Origin: Tamarix chinensis
Taxonomy: Eukaryota; Streptophyta; Magnoliopsida; Caryophyllales; Tamaricaceae
Reading direction: 5' to 3'
Assembly (NCBI GenBank): GCA_030549775.1
Contig: CM060171.1
Span: forward strand, 59,268,360 to 59,332,359
DNA: 64,000 nt
Part shown: positions 1 to 11,570 of the stretch, piece by piece
Layout of the letters: each line of letters begins with the position of its first letter
How positions within the stretch are numbered: position 1 is the first letter of the stretch
Position numbers and translations under genes: made by a program
Notes under the pieces: model-generated
What the model was told of the DNA's origin: nothing
What the model saw: the letters and a program-made list of their open reading frames with translations, nothing else
Database searches by the model: none

Positions 1-2785
1 CCCTCTCGCATGGTTCCCTTTCCTTCCCCTTCCTAGCCACTGCACATGCACTCCCTATACCTACCCCACAACCCAAGCTGCACCACCATCCAACACACCT
101 AGTCCCCATCCTTCCTTAGGCTTTTGTCAAGAAAATTCCACACAAAACTATCCCCCAAACCTTTAATTATTCCCATTTTCCACCCTCAAACCCTATTCCC
201 CCTTTAAACACCCCTCCTCTCCACCCCTTACTTCATTTTATAACTCACAGAAAATCTCCCCAAACTCCATCTTCCTTCCCTCAACTATTCTACATTTCAT
301 TTCTTGTCCATCCAACATTTCCATCTAGTAGACCCATACGTTGTTTATACAACCTCATGCGACTCCACCCTTACTAGCATCAAGAACCCACACATCTCAC
401 CCTCAATTGTATCAACACTTCACACAAAAAAGACCTTACCTAAGCCAAACCATCACACAACCTTATTCATTACACTCTCTTATCTTAGATGTGTCAACCT
501 TCCACACTCAACACCCCACAACTACACCACTAGCCCACACCAACACCACCTAGTAACATTTAAAAAAAAAACAATGCCAAACCACCACATTTTGCATCAA
601 CAATCCATGCCAAAGCCACATTAGTGGCATCACTCCTTAATGGAACAACTGCCATAGTTGTTTCACACTTTGACGTTGCACCCCATATAGCTACATAAAG
701 TTTTGCAAGAACTAGTTCAAGCTTTTTCATGACATAGTTTACTTTGATTTTTCTTCATTTTCCACCCTCATTTACCTTATATTTTCCTTGGTTGTTAATT
801 TCTAATCTTGTATTATCCTTGATTAGTAGGTATTTTTTGGTATTCTTCAAACAAGATTGTTAGGCTTATATATGCTTAGAGATCGGAGATATTGTTGGTA
901 ATGATACACATCATAGTTAGGGGTTTATATGAAATCTCATTTGTGGTATCATTATATTGATTATGTCATAATGATAAAATCATTGCATGATATTTTGTGT
1001 TGTATTGTGAAAAAATAATTAATACATGAAAGCATGTGTTTAAGAGAATTTAATTAAGCTTGATTTGTAAGTGTGGCAGTTGGAATGATTCGCTATGTAA
1101 GTTGGGCTATAATGTTTGACTCATATCCCTCAAGACATATCCTCATAAATTAATTAACTTATATATTTATTGATGAAAATCAATAAATTTGTGACTCATA
1201 GGGTTTTTCTAAATATATGGATATTTTGGTTATTTTAAGGGCAATATGGTTAATTTAGGTTAAATATAGAATATTTGGTATTTTAAATGTGTTAATTGGT
1301 TCAAAATATGACAAATTTATTATATGGGGTATTTGAAGTAACTATGAATGGTTGAAGTCGAATAAAATGGGAAAATAGTTTAAATTAGGAATATTAACTT
1401 TAGAGGTGGGGTCATTATCATATGTGTAAAATATTGGAGTCAAACATTGATTTTTGGATATGGCGTTAATATTGACATTTTAAGAATATTCATTAAATTT
1501 GGTGGTTATATAAGCCTTATGAAAAAATTTATGCCTAAGTTGTGAAATTAGAGTTTCGTAATGATATATAAATAATAACCCTAAAGTTATGGTTATTATT
1601 ACATATATAAGACATTAGAGTTAGAAATTAAATTTTGTATATGTTTTCATTAACAATATTTTATGGAAAATTCTAAAATTTGTGATAAAATGAGTATTAT
1701 GGAAGCAGTTATACTTATCTTATGAAATTATAGTTTTTAAGGGGAAATATGGCATTTTCGTTGGGGGATATCTTGATATTCATGTAGTAATGTTTTATGT
1801 GTTTTAAATAATTATGTTAAGTGGGATTATGTGTCTTTCATATGTACATGTGTGTTTTCATGGTGATCTTGATGATAAATAAGTATGAATAAGATATTAA
1901 TCACTTAAAGTAAAAGTTCATGTGGGTTAAGATTGTGGTGTTATGTCTGTTCTACTAGCTTAATAATCGTGGCTAGGAATGTTTTGCCATGGGAGGTGCT
2001 TCAGACTATTCTACTGGTTTAAAAATACTATCCAGAAGCATGATGTCATGGGTGGTGTTGAGTTATTCCAATCGCTTAAAATAGTGGCCAGGTGTGTTTT
2101 GCCTTAGGAGATATTTCTTTTTATTCCACCGCATTAAGAAGAGTGATGTTCTAGACTAAAGGAGAATAAGAAAATGGAATATATTGACATCTAATAAAGA
2201 AAATCTTAGTTCTCCTTTTACATCATATTATGTTTTATAATTATGCATGCTTACTCTTCTATGTGACTTCATGTATTCTATGTAACCCTACTACAACTGT
2301 ATTGTTTCCTTACTTACTATGTTACATATTGATCATCCTTTTCATGGGTTTTCCTTATCCCCACAATACGATGACCTAGATGAGTTTGTGTAGGTCAAAA
2401 TAATGCCTTGGATGATTTTGCTATATGATTCTTTTATTGGGGAGGATTGATGGTACTATCCTTACGTCTTAGGATGTAGAGTCACATTATTCAATTATCA
2501 CTTTGGTCTAGATACGCTTTGGAACTCTTACTTCCAATGTATCATGTTTGACATATTTTGGATATTATAATCAGAGTTAACCTCTAAATTTTTATATATG
2601 TTTATGAATCCCTCTCATTCTATACTCTATCATGTTTTAAGTGTTAACAAGTTTACCTTGTATTTAATATAATAATAATATAGTAAGTCATACTTATGTC
2701 AAGTATGGTTGTAACATCTAAGTATATTATTATTATACTTCCACTAAAATAAAAAAATTTCAGTAGTAAATTTTGGGGTGTTGCA
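1..2785 (+). mobile_element. DL1: 3' part of the 5' LTR of Ty3/gypsy element Del-1 (Del/Tekay type)
   Basis: The LTR begins before the window. Its first ~620 bases are the C-rich, G-poor block that also marks DL3, DL5 and DL6; the rest is AT-rich. Around 1890-2140 it carries the family motif (TTAATCACTTAAAGT followed by degenerate CCAC..AATAGTGG minirepeats). It ends with GTAAATTTTGGGGTGTTGCA, the family terminus GTGTTACA with one change, and a primer binding site follows at once. Small open frames in the C-rich block (for example 304-624) are low-complexity and have no recognisable domain. This is the only DL copy here attached to its own internal region. Confidence 0.8.
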
Positions 2786-3460
2786 AGTTGGTATGAAAGA
2801 TTAGGTTTTGATTATGGTGTTTTGTTTTCAAAAATTTGATTCTCAAATGATCTCTTATCTGATTTTGTCGATCTATTTATTTTTAAAAAAATATAATTCC
2901 TTAAAAATCTAGATTAACCTATGAGGAATCAAGAATGGGTAGCCTAGGCAGCCATTGAATGTGCTTATGTGTAATGTGTGCATGTATGCTAGGAACATTT
3001 TACCCTAATGAGTTTTTTGTCTTGCAACTATCTTGCTAAGGCATTTAATGGTGATGTAGGATATTTAAAGGAGACTTTTGAGGCCGTCATTGTGTTCATT
3101 AGGCTTCCACCATCACCACCTTCACATTACCTATAATAGGATATTAGAGAAGACTATCTTTAGAGGGTCTCTAGTGATCACCCAATGATATATACCAGTG
3201 AGGAGAATCCAACAATATTGGTGGGATGGATTCAGAATTTAGATTAAACTTTTGAGGTAGTTAATTGTCCACCAGCCCAAAAGGCAAGCATAATAACCTT
3301 CTTTCTTCAAAGAGATGTAGATGCCTTATAGGTAGGTTTTCATTCACAGGGAGGACCATTGTTGTCTTACGAGGACTTCAAGATGATGATCCACACAAAT
3401 TTTTATGCCAAGAGAATTAAGAGGGATAAGGTTAGAAATTTTATGTAGTTGAACTAAGGT
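2786..3460 (+). pseudogene. Del-1 gag, first segment (broken)
   Basis: This is the internal region after the DL1 LTR. From about 3180 the forward frame shows a degenerate Ty3/gypsy gag (retrotrans_gag) pattern: a W-I-Q-N-L type motif, then a segment like ATFMLEGEADxW (here reading ITFFLQRDVDAL), then an S-Y-E-D-F-K motif before a K-R-x-K-R-D-K-V-R-x-F-M stretch. Several in-frame stops are present. The segment ends at 3460, where solo LTR DL2 inserted, and resumes at 15482. The AAGGT/AAGGG flanks of DL2 show that the two gag pieces were once contiguous. Confidence 0.65.
2788..2800 (+). promoter_or_regulatory. Primer binding site of Del-1 (initiator tRNA-Met, degenerate)
   Basis: TTGGTATGAAAGA lies two to three bases after the LTR end and resembles the plant LTR-element consensus TTGGTATCAGAGC, complementary to the 3' end of initiator tRNA-Met. 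Two changes show decay. Confidence 0.65.
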
Positions 3461-3550
3461 TGTAACACCCCAAAATTTACGAACCAAAATATTTCATTTA
3501 AAAAGTTGATTGTAGAAGTTAAAATAATAAAACGTGGGGCATTACTGTCA

Positions 3551-3595
3551 CACTTGGTATGAGTCCAATTTCCTCTACCCTTCTTATACCAAGTG
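3551..3595 (-). other. Conserved inverted repeat near the DL2 LTR 3' end
   Basis: The ten-base arms CACTTGGTAT (3551-3560) and ATACCAAGTG (3586-3595) are perfectly complementary around a 25-base loop. The same hairpin sits at the matching place in DL3, DL6 and DL7. Confidence 0.7.
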
Positions 3596-4219
3596 CTAAG
3601 GCTAAAAGGTTACTCTACTTAATTTAATTACATAATTATTAGAATTAGTGTAAGGAGAGTCAAAGTAATTTGAGGTCATTCTAAGTAAAACCAACTTTTA
3701 GTGCTTACAAAATTCAATAAAAATAAATAAAAAGAAAGCATAAGAGTACAAAATCATCCAGATCAAAAGATATTAGCTAGAACACCGGATGACCATAAAC
3801 TCTTAACCCAAATAATAGCCTTCAACTGATCTTGCAAGCTAATCTACAAAAACCAGTGCCCATTAAATAAGTAGGAATCCGTAAAAAGGAACCTTTTAGT
3901 ACAACGGTACTAAGTAACATATTATGAAAAACTAAATCCCACATGGAACACATAAAAGTTATCCCAACAATATATGGTATAAAACATTTAATTACACATA
4001 CGTTAATTGAAATACGATAATCATTCATATAACCACATACCACCAAGGCCATATACTACTCATTCCCATTCATCTAAAACTTACCAGTGGAACATCAAAA
4101 AGATACTCTTTATAGTATAGTTAGAAACAAAATCATCCTTAAATCATAACCACAATCACAAGGCTCATTATTAATACCAAAAAAATATCATAAAATAGGT
4201 AGGCTCACCAATACAAACC

Positions 4220-4470
4220 AATAACAACTTATGGCATCATAGGTAGGCACAGATGCTACTACCAAACCACAAGTAGGCGTAAAGGCTGCCATCAAACCAC
4301 AAATAGGCACAAAGGCTGCTACCTAACTACAGATAGGCATAAAGGCTCTTACCGAACCACAGGTAGGCACAAATGCTACTATCAAACTACGTGTAGGTAC
4401 AAAGACTACTACCTACTATAGGTATGTAAAAAGGCTACTATCAAACCATAGGTAGGCACAAAGGCTACTA
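4220..4470 (-). repeat. Tandem array of a ~30-bp unit inside DL2
   Basis: About eight imperfect copies of a unit centred on GGTAGGCACAAAGGCTRCTA, separated by variants of CCAAACCACA. The complementary array (units centred on GCAGCYTTTGTGCCTAC) occurs in DL3 at about 21410-21555. It is absent or unrecognisable in DL6 and DL7, so DL2 and DL3 probably form a subfamily. Confidence 0.8.
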
Positions 4471-7318
4471 CCAACCAATCCAATAATTATTTCAATTCAA
4501 TAATTATTATTTTCATTTTTACTTACTCAAAGGGAGATCATATCAACTCAGAGACATTAAGGTACTCCGATTATACTAGTGTAGAAAAACAACACAATAT
4601 CTAACTGAGTATCCACCCAAGGATGCTAAGGTACCCTGGTGCATTGGTACATGAAGGCAACATAACCTCACCTATAAGGACATCTAATCTACAAGTATTA
4701 GTATTTTATAACGGTGACCACGATACCACATGTTAATCACATAGATCCAATTTTTTATTCTTAACCATTTTTAATCATTTGAGATAACCATAATCAAGGT
4801 TAATACCAAGGTCAACATTAGAAATCTACTAAAGCCATACTAGGCTCAATTATTCACACTTAAGCACTTTAGGCTAAAAATAACCAAAATACTCGTGATG
4901 CTAAAGTTACAACATTATCATCCATTTCCATTACAAACTCTATTTTATTTTTCAACTTGTCACAAAAAGGATGATATAGCAAAATTAAATTATTTATCAA
5001 GTAATTAAATTATTAGATAAGAAAAATGACTATTTTGCCTTTATACACAATTTTACACATTGCATTTCTAAAACATTGAAACACATGTTCCTATGTTTAA
5101 CAATAAATAATACATATCAAGCTTATTTATTAGAATAATTATCATGATACACCCAAAATACCTAAAATACCCTTAGGCCATATAATGATAGTAATCATGC
5201 TAAAACATTAGTTTCCACGTATCACCATAATTAACAATAATTAGAACATATTAGGCATTATGATTCATACTAAATATCATGATATGCTTAAATGACCAAA
5301 TTTTTCCTAGGGCACATGATAATAATAATTATGCTACAAGTATATCTAAGCATACTCAACTAACCATTACTAGCTATACATATCATACAAAATCTCTTCT
5401 TGACATTAGATCCATTTTAATCATACTTTCGTACACCTAATATTTTATATAAGAAGACATGTTTCCTTTTTTATCAATTTTCATGATAATAATAATAAAC
5501 ACATAATTATATGTAACAAGCCATGTTTGATACAATTTACATATCAAACTCCTAATGTGCTATCATACGATATCTATCATCTTAAAAGAGTATAAAATCT
5601 ACAATGTAAAGAACATACTTAACATGTTTTATATATCGAAACCTAAATGTGCTATTATGCGATTCTGAACATTTTAGTGGAGTATAAAGATTATTTGATT
5701 TCTAGCAAAAGCACAATTTATGAGTAACCTACTAAAAATTATTAGGCTTTGCTAATAAACATTTTGTACCTAAAAATAATATCACAATTACCATTGTAGC
5801 ATTTAATCAATTAAATAATAAGTTTTATTAAAAATATTTATTTAATAGTAAACTACCATAATTTCCCTTTTGTTAAAATAGGTACAAGATTTTTAGAAGG
5901 ATCTCATGCTTCTCATGAAATGTGAGTTAGGCAAGGTAGAAGGGGGTTGGGTAATTGGTTGACTAAGTAGAGGTGATGGCTGGTGGTGGGTGGCAATGGC
6001 AATAATGAGGCTGGCCTATGGTAGTGAGGACTCTAGCTTGAGGGGGTTAGCTTTGGTGGTGGTGTTGCAGCTGCAAAGAGATGGAAATAGGGCATAGGCA
6101 GAGGGATATAGAAAGGATGGGGTAAGGTGGAGTAGATAGCTAATGGTGTTTGGAGCTAAGATAAGGAAAAGCTGTAGCGGAGATGGAAGGGTTGCGAGGG
6201 GAGGTGGTGTAGGAGCTGGCTAAGATAAGGGCTAGGTTGCAAAGGTATTATAACATGGGATGGGGTGTTAAGTGATGCTTGTATGGTGGCATGGGATGGT
6301 TTCTAATGAATGGCGGTGGTGAAGGAAAGAAAAATAGTGGTAAGGGAAGGTAGTAGAGGGAGGAAGAAGGGTGGTATGGCTCAAGGTTTTTGTGGTGTGT
6401 GAATTGCAGGTACAAGAAAAAGGGTGTATAATTTGTAGTGGCGATGGCGCTGGTTGACGGTCGAGGTTGGAGAAAGTTGAGAAAAGGGGTGGTGTAAGGT
6501 GGTGTAAGCGTAGAGTGATGGTCGGGTGGTGAGGAACATAAAGAGGAGAAAGGAAAAAGAAGGGAAGGGTGTGGTGTATATATACACATGTATACACAGA
6601 TGGTTGGGTAAAAGGAAGGGCAATTCGACAGGGATGGGTCAAGCCTAGGCATATAGGGTAGGGTAGAGATAAAAGGGGGAAGGTGGCTAATATGCTGGCT
6701 ATCAAAGAAGGGCTATATAGGGAAATAGGTAAGGGGAAAAGAAAGATAGGTGATGTGGGGGAAATAAATGTAAGAGTTGTGTGTCTGGTTAGAAGAGGGA
6801 AAGAAGGGTGGTAGGCATGTGTACATGGACATTGCAGAGGCATGCTGAAATAGGGTGGTGTAGACTTGGACCGGGTAGAAGTGCAGAGGCATAGGAAGGT
6901 ACAGGAGGTAATGGTAGGGGAGGAAAAGGGAAGGATCTTAAATGCGAAAGGGAAGGCATGCAAGGTTGTTTGAGCTTGAAGAGGAAAGGAAGGTAGGCAT
7001 GGTCAAGGTAGGGGTTTAGGGTGTTGTTTAGGTGCGTGAAGAGGGGCATTGTATATAGAGGATATAAAGTGGATAATGGGGTGTTTAGGTGTAGGGGACA
7101 TAGGTAGGGTGTGAGGGTGTCGGGTAGAGTTTAGGCAGTTAAAGGAGAAGGAGAAGAAAGGAAATAGACAAGTTGGGCTACGCATGTAGGGAAGAAAAGG
7201 AAAAAGAAAAAGAGAAGGTGGGTACATTGGGTAATGTAGACTGGAGGAGAGAAGGAGAGAAAAGAGGGGAAGGGAAAGTGGGCTAGCATTCGGGGAAGGA
7301 AAGAACAAAAACAAAGGA

Positions 7319-8092
7319 GACAATATATCTCCAAAATTTGTATTTAAATAATTCTATTAATTGTTATAAATTATGTTGCACATATAATTACTTTTCTTAT
7401 TGTGTGATTATTTAGGAAATTAATTCAGAATATGGGAGTGGATCAAGGTGATTGTTGTAGCTGCTGCTGGGTGCTGTTACAGAAAATGTGTTGTATTAAT
7501 TTGTAAAAATCCCATGTTATGCATTCACCGGCATATTTCTCTAATGGGGATTAAGCTGGTTGTGTAATCTGCCACCCGACCCATATTTATTTGGTTAGTT
7601 GGAATGTGGATTACTCAACCCTTGGTAACCATGCTTAGCTAGAAAATTTTAGCTGATGGGAATTAATTGTAAATCCATTAATTTGGATTATTATCCATTA
7701 TCGGTTGATTTTGGGCTGATGCGTTGTAAAATAGTCGTGACCCATCGTCTGTATACGTTGTATTATTTGTATCACATACACCATATAAAAGGTGTATACA
7801 CTGGTTGTACAAACACTTTTGGTTAAATACATTGCTCTTGAATTTTTCTAAAACTCTCTCTCTCGCGCGACCTCCTTGTTCGCAACTTCTTCTTCTTCCC
7901 AATCTTCTTTCTTGACCTGCTTCTCGATCTTTTCTTGTTCTACAACTTCAGCAACCGTTGATTCAACTGGGCTCTAAGTTTTCTAATCTTCCTCTGGATT
8001 AAAACCCTTAGGCTGATTACCTTGACGAATCGAACCCCACGCTCGATTTTTTGATCCGGTGAAAATTTGTGAAACCTGTCCAAGTTTCATCA
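7319..8092 (+). repeat. 5' LTR of the CRM-like element
   Basis: It matches the 3' LTR (14271-15040) closely over its whole length. The canonical start TGATATATATCTCC is eroded here to GACAATATATCTCC; the end is TTTCATCA. A TATA-like CATATAAAAGG lies at about 7782. The region 7855-7915 is CT-rich with GCGCGACC. Compared with the 3' LTR it keeps about 34 bp near its end that the 3' LTR lacks. A minus-strand open frame at 7678-7902 lies inside it and is not a gene. Confidence 0.85.
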
Positions 8093-8093
8093 T

Positions 8094-8106
8094 TTGGTAT
8101 TAGAGC
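8094..8106 (+). promoter_or_regulatory. Primer binding site of the CRM-like element (tRNA-Met)
   Basis: TTGGTATTAGAGC lies one base past the LTR end and matches the consensus TTGGTATCAGAGC with a single C-to-T change. Confidence 0.85.
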
Positions 8107-8850
8107 CTTGAATCTTCGAGTGCTCGTGGTTTAATTCATTTGTTACTGAAAATTTATTGTTCTGTTCTTCATTCTTGAGTTCGCTAACCCGTGGTTCTGA
8201 AGTGTTAATTCTAGGGTTTGCGACTGACAAGAATCGAACGATTCTTGTCGCGATTAAGATGGCGACCAAGAAGGTTGTTCTGACAGAGGCATAACTATTT
8301 GGGAAACCCTAAATAACTATTGACATGAATTTGCAGTTAGGGTTTGGTCAAGATTCTTGAATCTTGACAATATTCGAGGAATACTCCTCGATCGGTAAAC
8401 TCGAGCCTTACTTTTTCTAACTACTGCAATTATTTGACGTTAATTTAACATTTTTAGTACGAGTTGATACTCTGCTCACAATTGAAAGAGTGCGCATGTA
8501 GTAGTTAAATTCCGGCGAACCTTTGGTTCTAAAAAGGGGTAAGGACTCCAAGAAGAGGGGTCCTATCTCATTAATTAGCTTAATTGCACAATTTTCTATC
8601 GCGGTAATCTTATTCCTCTCTTGAAATTTCTCTGTCTTTTTTAGTTCAACAACTGTTTAAATTTATTGTGTGTTCTGTGTGTTCTAGTAGACTCTTTAAT
8701 CTTGTAATTGTGCTATGATCCCTTTGATATAACTGTGATCAATTTGCTGTTCTACTTGGATTGATAGTAAAGTGTGATCTTGGCAATAGATTGACTATTA
8801 TCTGTACCCTTATCTTGTGCTTAATAAAGTAAACCTTGATAGAATTTATA
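8107..8850 (+). other. Untranslated leader of the CRM-like element
   Basis: 744 bases between the primer binding site and the gag ATG at 8851. No domain or long open frame is visible. In plant gypsy elements this leader normally carries packaging and dimerisation signals; none can be pinpointed here. Confidence 0.6.
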
Positions 8851-9042
8851 ATGTCTAATAATGACCAATCTGTGAATCAATCTATATCGGTATCTAGCAA
8901 TGATTTATTAGAAACTCTTAGAACTTTTCAAGAACAAATGACTGCTCAACTAGCTGGTTTATCTGCTAACCTAGAACAGAGGATAGGAGAACAAGAAATG
9001 ACAATCAATGAATTGTAGAATAACAGAATAGATAACCAACAT
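8851..9042 (+). pseudogene. gag N-terminus of the CRM-like element (split by a solo LTR)
   Basis: The ATG at 8851 starts a polar, glutamine- and serine-rich N-terminus (SNNDQSVNQSIS...) that looks partly coiled-coil (LETLRTFQEQM). It stops at TAG 9016-9018, probably from a glutamine codon. The same frame continues to 9042, where the solo LTR 9043-9903 interrupts it. With the LTR and one AACAT copy ignored, the frame runs in phase into 9909 onward, which strongly supports gag being one reading frame before the insertion. An ATG 15 bases upstream (8836) is in frame; I prefer 8851 by similarity to gag starts, but cannot prove it. Confidence 0.75.
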
Positions 9043-9903
9043 TGATATGAATCTCCAAAATTTGTATTTAAATAATTCTATTAATTGTTATAAATCACTT
9101 TGTGCTTATAATTATTTTTCTTATTGTGTGCTTGAGTAGGAAATTAATGCAGAACATGGGGAATGGAACCAAATGTTGTTGTAGCTGCTGAGAGGAATTG
9201 TTGTAGAAATTTTCTTTTATGTTTAGAAAATCCCATATGATGCATTCGCTGGCAAAATTGGCTAATGGGGATTAAGTTGGCTGTATGACCCGCCACCCGA
9301 CCCATAATTAACTAGGTTAGTTGGACTGTGGGTTATTCGTCCCTTGGTAACCATGATTAGCTAAATTAATTTCTAGTTGATGGGAATTATTTGTATCATT
9401 CATTCCTTGTATTATTATGGCATGTAAAACTTGTATTTGGGCTATTAATCCTTTGATCAGCCATCGAACCATTGTTGTGTACCGGCTGATTCTTGGGCTG
9501 GATTTTTAGGCTGAATCGTGTATGTTGTTGATAGACCTGCGATGTATTTTATACACTTACCTTGTATTGTATACACCATATAAATATGGCCTCCACCGTA
9601 TGTATTGATCACTTTTCTGGCTGAATAAAGTTTTGATACTTCTAGAATTCTCTCCGCTCTCTCTCTCGACTCTCCCTCTCTTTCGCGCGACCTTCTCGTT
9701 CACTTTCTTCTTTCTTCTTCTCCTCAATCTCTTCTTGATCTTCTTTACTTCATAACTTCAGCATCCGTTGATTCAACTGCGCTCTGAGTTTCTGATCTTC
9801 CTTTGGAGAAATCCTTAGGTTGATTACTCAACGAGTCGAACCCCACGCTCGATTCCGATTACGATCAGGTGAAATTTTTGTGAAACCCTTCCAAGTTTCA
9901 TCA
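9043..9903 (+). mobile_element. Solo LTR of a CRM-like relative, nested in gag
   Basis: An 861-bp LTR beginning TGATATGAATCTCC and ending TTTCATCA, clearly related to the host element's LTR in its first ~70 bases and last ~200 bases but diverged in the middle. It is flanked by the exact 5-bp duplication AACAT (9038-9042 and 9904-9908). No internal sequence is attached. It therefore inserted as a full element of a sister subfamily and collapsed by LTR-LTR recombination, or represents only the remaining LTR. Confidence 0.95.
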
Positions 9904-9908
9904 AACAT

Positions 9909-11034
9909 GCTGGGGTATTAGGAAGGGCTCCCATGGACCCTAGAACTAGGATTCCACCCTTAAATAATTTAGAAGAACTAGAAGATCAAATATCCAATAA
10001 TAGTGATAGGAGGCCTAGACAGAATAATAGGCAAGAAAGAGAATTAGATCTAGTTTATAGGAATCTAAGTAACCTTAAGTTTAATATACCTGGATTCAAT
10101 GGGAGAAATGACCCTGATTATTACTTTGAGTGGGAAAGAAAGATATAATTAGTGTTTGAATGCCATAATTATTCTGATGAGAAGAAAATTAAAGTAGCAG
10201 TAGCAGAATTCATAGACTATGCATCTTCTTAGTATCATAATCTTGTCTTAACTAGGCGTAGGAGTGGAGAGCCACCTATACAAACATGGGATGAATTTAA
10301 GATTTTGATGAGAAAAAGGTTTGTTCCAAGTTACTATTATAGGGAATTGCATAAAAAGTTGCAGACATTAAATCAAGGGAATAGGTCTGTGGATGAATAT
10401 TTTAAGGAACTAGAGGTATTAGTGATTAAAACAGGAATTGTTGAGGATGAAGATGCTATAATGGCTAGATTCTTAAGTGGATTAAACTCTGAGGTAGCTG
10501 ATAAGGTATAATTATATCCTTGTGGTACCTTAAGTGAAATGGTTAATATAGCTACTAAGATAGAGAGTCAGATAAGGAGAACTAGGCAGTATAAACCCCT
10601 TGGAATTGGGCTTAGGAGTACCCTGAAAAGGAATTTTGGAGAACCTAGTTCTGGAAACTAGAAGACTAATGGAAAGTTTGAATCTAGAAGTAAGAGTAAT
10701 GAGGTTAAAGTAGGAAACATGACTGATAAGGGGAGAACTATAACAGCTAATCCTACTAGTGGTCCCAACAGAACTAGAGACATAAAATGCTTTAAGTGTG
10801 GGGGATTAGGTCACATAGATTTTGAGTGTCCTAATAAGAGGAAAATTTTGATTAGAGATTCTGGAGATATAGAATCTGAAGAGGAAGAGGAAGAATTGGA
10901 GGTTAACTTGATTAGGGATGATATTAGTGAATCAGAAGAAGAGATAGAACTTCCAATAAGTAGAGATATTTTTGTGGTACGTAGGGCATTAAATAGTAAT
11001 AAATTTCCTGATTCAAATGCAACTCAGAGATAAA
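9909..11034 (+). pseudogene. gag main part of the CRM-like element (multiple stops)
   Basis: One forward frame with stops at 10146 (TAA), 10230 (TAG), 10509 (TAA), 10659 (TAG) and 11031 (TAA). It holds the capsid-type retrotrans_gag domain: FNGRNDPDYYFEWERKI at about 10095-10145, KKIKVAVAEF at about 10180-10212 and MRKRFVPSYYYRELHKKL at about 10305-10360. A zinc knuckle CFKCGGLGHIDFEC (C-x2-C-x4-H-x4-C) lies at 10788-10829. After it comes an acidic Glu-rich stretch (about 10850-10950), then protease in the same frame. All five stops can be read as one-step C-to-T or G-to-A changes of Gln or Trp codons. Gag would form the virus-like particle and package RNA; this copy cannot be made intact. 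Confidence 0.85.
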
Positions 11035-11570
11035 AGATATTTCATACTCAATGTTTGATTGATGATAAGTGTTTTAACATGGCAATAGATAGTGGTAGTT
11101 GTATCAATGCTGCTAGTACCTTATTAGTATCTAAGTTAGGTTTACCAACTACTAGACATCCAAAACCTTATAGACTACAGTGGTTAAATGAGTTAGGGGA
11201 TGTTAAAGTTAGTTAACAAGTTCTAATAAATTTAAAATTAGGTAAGTATGAAGATTCTATTTTGTGTAATATTGTTCCAACGCATGCTGCTCATTTATTA
11301 TTAGGAAGACCTTGGCAATATGATGGGAGAGTAACACATGATGGGTATAAAAATAGATATACTGTACATAAGGATGATAAGAAAATTATTTTAGCACCTA
11401 TGACTCCAAAAGAAATCTTCGATGATCAAATTAAAATAAAATCTGATTATAAGGAATTATCCAAACAGAGTGTAGAGACTGGAACTAGTTCAAAGGAATT
11501 TAAAAGATCATCTGGGTTTTATGCTAAGAGTGGAGATGTTGAAAAGGCTATTAGATGACAAGCAAGTGTA
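11035..11570 (+). pseudogene. Aspartic protease of the CRM-like element (broken)
   Basis: Same frame as gag. The catalytic motif reads A-I-D-S-G-S-C with Asp at 11088-11090 and Gly intact, followed by the second-half motif HLLLGRPWQYDGRVTHDG at about 11292-11345, which is typical of plant chromovirus proteases. Stops at 11214 (TAA) and 11556 (TGA) break it. It would have cut the Gag-Pol polyprotein. Confidence 0.8.

Larger units (their letters stand above)
3461..7318 (-). mobile_element. DL2: solo giant LTR in reverse orientation (3'-proximal part)
   Basis: On the plus strand it starts TGTAACACCCCAAAATTTAC, the reverse complement of the family 3' end. It holds, in reverse order, the terminal hairpin (3551-3595), a 30-bp tandem array (about 4220-4470), a long AT-rich stretch, and the G-rich complement of the C-rich block (about 5890-7318). 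It is interrupted at 7318 by the CRM-like element and resumes at 15041-15476; total ~4.29 kb. Flanking repeats AAGGT (3456-3460) and AAGGG (15477-15481) differ at one base. No internal region is attached, so it is a solo LTR. Small minus-strand open frames at 6248-7334 are low-complexity LTR sequence. Confidence 0.85.

Noticed and set aside
4220..4470. CRISPR-like array
   Set aside because: The units are contiguous imperfect repeats without unique spacers of constant size; this is a plant LTR minirepeat.
6248..7334. Minus-strand open frames up to 231 codons
   Set aside because: They are the C-rich block of DL2 read in the sense direction; Pro/Ser/Thr/His-rich, no domain.
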